45,267 nt of DNA from contig JBIILZ010000017.1 in NCBI GenBank assembly GCA_044338255.1, positions 1 through 45,267 on the forward strand. The letters are read 5' to 3'. Both the position numbers and the translations under genes were made by a program. Source of the stretch: CAIUVD01 sp044338255 (lineage in GTDB: Bacteria > Planctomycetota > UBA11346). Every line of letters begins with the position of its first letter. The first letter of the stretch is position 1. Under the pieces are notes generated by a model. That model made no database searches, was not told where the DNA came from, and worked only from the letters and a program-made list of their open reading frames with translations. This document shows, piece by piece, positions 40,983-45,267 of this stretch.

Positions 40983-41633
40983 ATGACGACCTACCGCGTG
41001 AAATCGGTTTTCGGACCGACACTGCAGGGCGAAGGTCTGCATCAGGGCATGCCCTGTCTCTTCTTGCGCCTTGCGGGCTGCAATGCCTGGGACGGCCGCC
41101 CGGAGACGCGCGCGGCCTCCGCCTGCCCGTACTGCGACACTGATTTCCGCGGTGGAGAGACCCTCGATCTGCCGCAGATATGCGAGCGATTGAATGCGCT
41201 CGCGCCGCCGATTGGTTCCGAGACGAGGCATATGGGCCTGGTGCTCACCGGCGGCGAGCCGCTGCTGCAGGCCGACGCCACCTTGATCGCGGCCCTCGCC
41301 GAGCGCTTCGCGTGGGTCGACATCGAGACCAACGGCACCCGTATCTGTCCGACGCGGCCGGCGAACGTGTTCATCTCATGCAGCCCGAAGGCGATCCGCG
41401 ATCAGGCCGTAGTCGTCGAGCCTGACTGGTGGAAGGTCCTGATCCCCGATCAGCGCGGCTTCCTCGAACGCGCTCTGGCCAGCGGCAAGCCGGTCTTCGT
41501 GCAGCCAACCTGCCCCGACAGCGGGCCGAGCGGCGAACTGTACCAGCGCCACCTCGCGCAGTGCCTCGAACTGTGCTACACGCGCGGCTGCCGGTTGAGT
41601 GCCCAGTTGCATAAGTACGTGGGCATCGAATAG
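40983..41633 (+). CDS. queE: 7-carboxy-7-deazaguanine synthase
   Basis: Radical SAM enzyme in queuosine/7-deazaguanine synthesis that makes CDG from 6-carboxytetrahydropterin. The 216-aa protein has the QueE N-terminus (YRVKSVFGPTLQGEG), a C-X14-C-X2-C cluster site (Cys33, Cys48, Cys51 ending CPYCDTDF) as in some proteobacterial QueE, and LVLTGGEPLL and DIETNGT for SAM binding. No other queuosine genes are nearby. It begins 14 bp after the mltA stop with GGAGA upstream. Confidence 0.94.
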   Translation: MTTYRVKSVFGPTLQGEGLHQGMPCLFLRLAGCNAWDGRPETRAASACPYCDTDFRGGETLDLPQICERLNALAPPIGSETRHMGLVLTGGEPLLQADATLIAALAERFAWVDIETNGTRICPTRPANVFISCSPKAIRDQAVVVEPDWWKVLIPDQRGFLERALASGKPVFVQPTCPDSGPSGELYQRHLAQCLELCYTRGCRLSAQLHKYVGIE

Positions 41634-41773
41634 ATCGCCGGCCAACCTCAATGGGCCGCACGAGAGATTCGATGATGCGGATATCCTAAGGTCGACATGT
41701 GCGGGTTATGGGTCTGATCGAGTGGCTTCGAAATAAGAGGACCACGCTGCCATGCATCTGCCCTCGCTCAGCA

Positions 41774-43111
41774 TCAGGGGGGATTATTGGCAATGATCCA
41801 CGCCCTGCACGCCGCCAGGCCGGTTGCTGGATGGGCACCGGTGCGCGCGTTCAGATCCGCCAAGATCGCGGCGCTTGAGCGGCCATTGAAATTGACTCTT
41901 GTCCGTCCATCTGTGCCATATTTCACATGATCGTAGTGCACATGCCAACTTCCGCCTTCGCCGGCGCGATAGCCGTCGCCCTTTCCTTTGGTCAAGCCGG
42001 AGACCGTGCCTGACCCATTATTTGACCTCGAGCCGCTATCACGCGGGGCAACGGTTCTCGCGACGTCCTCCTCCATTTTTTGTAGCGCTGCCTTTTCGAG
42101 GGCTTCCAGGCTGGAGAATTTCCTGGTGCGGAATAGACGGCTCATGACTCCGGCCTGATCCGCGTCATACCAGGATAGCAAGGCACGGATTTTCTCGACG
42201 CTACCGCCCGTCGCCTGCAATTCTGAAAATGTCGGCTTCGCCGGAGCCGCAATCGCGACCGGCTCATCGACTTCCTCCTCTTCATCGTCGGACAGATCCT
42301 TCAAGGCCTCATGGGCGGCATTCTCGCGGTTCATTGCGGCCAGCGCTGCCAGTTCTTCTTCTTTCGCCAGGCGCCGTCGCGGTCCGTGGCTCAACCGTGG
42401 GCCATGGTCCTCGTCCATCGCTTTTTTCTTCCGATTCTTCTTGCCCTTGAGTTGCGTCGGCATCGGGCCGTCGTGCGGCTGCGGGCTCGGCAAGCGGGTC
42501 GGTTGCGCATTCAGCAGCGTCCCGGCCATGGCTTTGGCACCCATGACATCCGCCTCATGTTCGAGCCCGGCGTCATCATTGACCGGCACTCTTCCTTGCA
42601 TCTGTAGCGTCGGCTTCACTCGCCCCTGCGCCTGCTGCACCACGTGCCATGCCTCATGCGGCAGGTGTTGTTCCTGTCCAGGAGCGACGTGGATCTCGCT
42701 GCCCTGGGCATACGCCGCGGCATTCAAGCGCGCGGGCTGGGCTGACTGGTAGTGCACCTGGACGTGATCCAGCGACATGCCCGATAGGGACTCGACTCCG
42801 GCTTTGAGTTGATCCGGCAGGCCGGTGCGGTTGGGCTGGGCCTCCTCGCGCTGCACGCATGAGGTGCGATCCTCGGCTTGCTGCTGCTCATCCGCCTGTC
42901 GCTGGGCCGGTGGAAAGAGAGCCAGCGACGTCAATCGCGTCGCGAGATCGATCTTTGCCGCTGGCAACGCTTCCGTCGCGGCCGGCTCTGGTTGCGCCGT
43001 CGTGGATTCGGCCCGCGCCGCTGGCAACGCTTCCGTCGCGGCCGGCTCTGGTTGCGCCGTCGTGGATTCGGCCCGCGCACGCGCCGCCGTTGAGATCTTC
43101 CTGTAATTCAT
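41774..43111 (-). CDS. DUF4157 (eCIS core)-domain protein with unassigned C-terminus
   Basis: A 445-aa protein with a DUF4157-type domain at about 95-195: GLPDQLKAGVESLSGMSLD, the putative metallopeptidase-like HEAWH (152-156) in LPHEAWHVVQQ, and EHEADVMG (184-191). Such domains mark many cargo proteins of extracellular contractile injection systems and other toxins. The N-terminus is a perfect 60-bp tandem duplication (20 residues). A basic KGKKNRKKK stretch, an acidic DDEEEEVDE stretch and a Gly/His-rich C-terminal region (SWHVHYDHVKYGTDGRTRV) follow. The last may be a toxin domain but matches none I know. No sheath, baseplate or immunity gene is near. Confidence 0.82.
   Translation of the reverse strand: MNYRKISTAARARAESTTAQPEPAATEALPAARAESTTAQPEPAATEALPAAKIDLATRLTSLALFPPAQRQADEQQQAEDRTSCVQREEAQPNRTGLPDQLKAGVESLSGMSLDHVQVHYQSAQPARLNAAAYAQGSEIHVAPGQEQHLPHEAWHVVQQAQGRVKPTLQMQGRVPVNDDAGLEHEADVMGAKAMAGTLLNAQPTRLPSPQPHDGPMPTQLKGKKNRKKKAMDEDHGPRLSHGPRRRLAKEEELAALAAMNRENAAHEALKDLSDDEEEEVDEPVAIAAPAKPTFSELQATGGSVEKIRALLSWYDADQAGVMSRLFRTRKFSSLEALEKAALQKMEEDVARTVAPRDSGSRSNNGSGTVSGLTKGKGDGYRAGEGGSWHVHYDHVKYGTDGRTRVNFNGRSSAAILADLNARTGAHPATGLAACRAWIIANNPP
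42957..43076 (-). repeat. Perfect 60-bp tandem duplication in the DUF4157 gene
   Basis: Positions 42957-43016 and 43017-43076 are identical base for base and encode the same 20 residues twice (ARAESTTAQPEPAATEALPA). Perfect identity points to a recent event. Confidence 0.95.
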
Positions 43112-43194
43112 GACCCCAGCTTAACCGAGATTCATCCCGTGCACCACACAACGCTACAATGATCTACCTACAGTCCGCGGTTTGAACCGGGCTG

Positions 43195-44088
43195 TCAGCT
43201 GAGTTGCGTGACCTGCACCAGATCCACCAGGTGGTTGATCTCCGTGGGGCCGATGCGGGCGACATCGGCGCGCATGGCGTTGGCGGCGCCGGCGGCGGCG
43301 GCGTAGCGCAGCTGGCCGATGAGGTCGGTGCCGGTGAGGCGCGCGTGGGCGAGGGCGGCGACGTAGCAATCACCGCAGCCGATGGCGTTGATCTCAGCGA
43401 CTTTCGGCGGGGTGACGCGGAAGCGGCCGTTGGGAGTGTAGATCTGCAGCTCGCCGCCGCCGTCAGAGAGATGGATCTCGTGGGCCACCACCCAGCGCCG
43501 GCCGTCGCTGCCGTATTCCTCGCGGTTGGGTTTGACCAGGGCCGGCGGGTGCGGGCCGGCGAGGGCGGCGTCCATCGCCGGGCCGTAGCCATCGACCCAG
43601 CAGGTGACGCCGGCCTGGGCACAGAGATCGAGAAGCAGGCGGTAGAGATCCTGGCAGCTCGCCGAGGGCACGCCGCCGCTGATGATCACCAGCTGCACCT
43701 CCGACAGGCGCGCGCGCACCTGCGAGACCAGCACGGCGATCTCGCCGGCGCTGATCTCGGGGCCGTTTTCCATTACCGAGGTCGTGCCGCCGTGCTCGGG
43801 ATCGGTGAGCAGGAAACCCAGGCGCGTACTGGCGGCGATGGGCGTGAAGCACGGCTCGATGCCGTCGGCGATGGTCAGGGCGGCAAGCTGTTCACCGCTG
43901 CTGCCGCCGAGGAACCCACCGGCGAGGACACGATGGCCATGACGTGAGAGGACGCGGGCGACATTCAGGCCCTTGCCGCCGGCCACGGGCGTGAAGCGTT
44001 CGACGCGGTGGACCTTGCCGGGAGTGACCACCGCCGTCGCCAGGTGGTCGAGCAGGGGGTTGGCGGTAATGGTCAGGACGGTAGCCAT
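43195..44088 (-). CDS. PfkB-family sugar kinase, 1-phosphofructokinase-like
   Basis: ATP-dependent kinase of the PfkB group, closest in pattern to 1-phosphofructokinase/tagatose-6-phosphate kinase (FruK/LacC). The 297-aa protein has TITANPLLD at the N-terminus and the substrate motif GGKGLNVARVLSRHG (37-51). It also has ENGPEIS and the ATP/anion-hole motif, here INAIGCGDCYVAA, with catalytic Asp240; the usual GAGD is GCGD. No PTS or transporter gene is adjacent, so the substrate remains open. It starts 16 bp after the acetyltransferase gene on the same strand. Confidence 0.88.
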   Translation of the reverse strand: MATVLTITANPLLDHLATAVVTPGKVHRVERFTPVAGGKGLNVARVLSRHGHRVLAGGFLGGSSGEQLAALTIADGIEPCFTPIAASTRLGFLLTDPEHGGTTSVMENGPEISAGEIAVLVSQVRARLSEVQLVIISGGVPSASCQDLYRLLLDLCAQAGVTCWVDGYGPAMDAALAGPHPPALVKPNREEYGSDGRRWVVAHEIHLSDGGGELQIYTPNGRFRVTPPKVAEINAIGCGDCYVAALAHARLTGTDLIGQLRYAAAAGAANAMRADVARIGPTEINHLVDLVQVTQLS

Positions 44089-44104
44089 ACGGAGCGCTCT
44101 CGGC

Positions 44105-45013
44105 TTACAGCGGGGCGGTCATGATTGTGCCGGCGAACTTACGTTTGAAGCCGGTGGCGGCGTAGAGGCCGACGGCGGCGGCGTTGTCGCTGAGGACCTC
44201 GAGGCCGAGAAGTTGGGCCCCGCGGGCGGCTTCCAGGCCGATGATGCCGGCGAGCAGCCGCTGGCCGTGGCCTTTGCCGCGGTGCTTGGCGGCGATGCCG
44301 ATGAGCTTCAGCCACGCGCGTCGGCTGTTGCCGGTGACGGCGGCGGCGCCGAGCAGGCCGCCAGGACCGGGTAAAACGTAGTGGCGATAGCCTTCGCGCT
44401 CGCGGGTGGCGAGATCGGGCACCAAGTGGCCGGTTTCGGGGAAGGCCTCCTCGATCAGGGCGGTGATGCGCGCATGGTCGCGGGTGGTTGCCGGGCGTAC
44501 GTTCGAATCGGCGTTTTCTTGGGCCTCAGTGGGCAGCGAGCGCTCGAAGACGACGTTGTCCTTCCAGGGGATGAAGCCGTGGGCGATGAGGAAGGCGCGC
44601 AATTCGCGATTGCGGCCGTCGACCAGGGCCCGCACCGAGGTGTAGCCGGATTCCTTGAGCGCACGGCGGGTCTCGGTGAGCAGGCGATCGGGGACGTTGG
44701 TGCCATGCAGGCCGGCGCTGGATACCGGGCCCCAGAGCGTGACTTGTTCATCGCTGTAGGGACAGAGAGCCATGGCCCCAAGCAGTTCGGTGGCCGAACA
44801 GGCGAGGACCACACCGAGGCAGGCACCGAGATCGGCGCTGGTGGGAATCTGGCCCATGCTCGCAGGGAGGCCGCAGATAACGTGGTGTTTACCGGGTGGA
44901 CAGGCGGCAAATGCGGCCAAGGCAGCCGACGCGAGTTCGGGCCGTTGATCGAGATCAACTAACTTGACCCGCTCGCGGGTGAGTCGTTTGGTCGTCGGAG
45001 GGCGCTGCGCCAT
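44105..45013 (-). CDS. GNAT-family acetyltransferase with two GNAT domains
   Basis: A 302-aa acetyl-CoA-dependent transferase. The C-terminal half is a clear GNAT domain (NVRPATTRDHARITALIEEAFP, GIAAKHRGKGHGQRLLAGI as motif A, NAAAVGLYAATGF). The N-terminal half is a degenerate GNAT (SVRALVDGRNRELRAFLIAHGF), a tandem layout also seen in mycothiol-synthase-like proteins. The acceptor is unknown. A 160-bp MITE-like element sits 11 bp upstream of the ATG, so the leader and probably the promoter come from the element; no Shine-Dalgarno is visible between them. Confidence 0.85.
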   Translation of the reverse strand: MAQRPPTTKRLTRERVKLVDLDQRPELASAALAAFAACPPGKHHVICGLPASMGQIPTSADLGACLGVVLACSATELLGAMALCPYSDEQVTLWGPVSSAGLHGTNVPDRLLTETRRALKESGYTSVRALVDGRNRELRAFLIAHGFIPWKDNVVFERSLPTEAQENADSNVRPATTRDHARITALIEEAFPETGHLVPDLATREREGYRHYVLPGPGGLLGAAAVTGNSRRAWLKLIGIAAKHRGKGHGQRLLAGIIGLEAARGAQLLGLEVLSDNAAAVGLYAATGFKRKFAGTIMTAPL

Positions 45014-45028
45014 GGCCGAGCATGCTAG

Positions 45029-45188
45029 GAGCCTATCGGAGATAGGCCAGCAAGGCTGACTCGGTCTCGTACGGCATCTCCGGCGTTGGCAAAACGGTCA
45101 GATAGCTCCCGCTATCCGCCCGCCTTGCCGCCTTGGATCTGCCGCACGATCCCTTCGCCATCCTCGTCGGCCTATCTCCGACAGGCTC
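45029..45188 (-). mobile_element. 160-bp MITE-like element, copy 3
   Basis: Exactly 160 bp in inverted orientation relative to copies 1 and 2, flanked by CTAG on both sides (45025-45028, 45189-45192). Its left terminal repeat has one change (GAGCCTATCGG). It lies directly upstream of the acetyltransferase gene and abuts copy 4 with only the shared CTAG between them. Confidence 0.88.
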
Positions 45189-45192
45189 CTAG

Positions 45193-45267
45193 ACGCCTGT
45201 CGGAGATAGGCCAGCAAGGCTGGCTCGGTCTCGTACGGCATCTCCGGCGTTGGCAAAACGGTCAGAT
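45193..45267 (-). mobile_element. 160-bp MITE-like element, copy 4, cut by the window end
   Basis: The first 75 bp of a further copy in the same orientation as copy 3, starting ACGCCTGTCGGAGATAGGCC after the shared CTAG. The first three bases differ from the usual GAG. The remainder lies beyond the window. Confidence 0.85.

Noticed and set aside
41774..43111. A complete contractile injection system around the DUF4157 gene
   Set aside because: Neighbours are queE, a sugar kinase and an acetyltransferase; none is a sheath, tube, baseplate or ATPase component.

Overview
The window is high-GC (roughly 60-65 % by eye), densely coded bacterial chromosome with about 38 protein genes and no tRNA, rRNA or CRISPR that I can see. 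The gene content points to a member of the PVC superphylum, most likely Planctomycetota. The pointers are a PSCyt1-type cytochrome fused to a DUF2231-like membrane domain, a phytanoyl-CoA dioxygenase with a sugar isomerase and a divergent AraC regulator, GTP-dependent PEP carboxykinase, and a DUF4157 protein. There is no 16S gene to confirm this.

Layout. 1-400: palindrome-rich non-coding DNA. 0.4-8.2 kb: gnd, a coiled-coil membrane protein, a Mur ligase overlapping an RsmB/RsmF-type rRNA methyltransferase, a 7-bp repeat array, an outer-membrane barrel protein and prephenate dehydrogenase. 8.5-15 kb: tpiA-secG followed by a complete pyruvate dehydrogenase operon (pdhA, pdhB, E2, lpdA) and a Nudix hydrolase. 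15-20 kb: hypothetical protein, second 7-bp array, UbiB-like kinase, SNase-like lipoprotein or secreted protein, orphan amino-acid-binding lipoprotein. 20.4-25.3 kb: a Zn/Mn ABC transporter behind a Fur/Zur-like palindrome, then a copper/respiratory set (cytochrome c, Sco, PCuAC). 25.3-28.4 kb: TIM-barrel isomerase, PhyH oxygenase, AraC regulator, clpS. 28.6-31.4 kb: a three-gene membrane operon of unknown role. 31.5-34.4 kb: gmk and pckG, each followed by the same family of 109-bp structured repeat. 34.8-41.6 kb: cytochrome/DUF2231 with LysR, then leuS, ferredoxin, mltA and queE. 41.8-45 kb: an orphan DUF4157 protein, a PfkB sugar kinase and a double GNAT acetyltransferase.

The most distinctive feature is repeat biology. 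Four repeat classes coexist. (1) Heptanucleotide GACCAGN arrays of 23, 19 and 12 perfect-length units, one lying inside a cytochrome c gene with a copy number that preserves frame. (2) A 160-bp MITE-like element in three complete copies and one cut by the window edge, with about 19-bp terminal inverted repeats and 4-bp flanking repeats of YYAG type. (3) A 109-bp palindromic element after gmk and pckG whose outer arms are conserved while the inner stem changes sequence but keeps pairing. (4) Many short in-frame tandem duplications (9, 12, 15, 18 and 60 bp), often directly behind start codons. Together they suggest a genome under strong slippage and small-element pressure, with possible consequences for expression and phase variation. 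Candidate operators were also seen: a TGTGA-N6-TCACA box at 18.3 kb, a Fur/Zur-like palindrome at 20.4 kb and a palindrome over a sigma70-like -35 upstream of tpiA.
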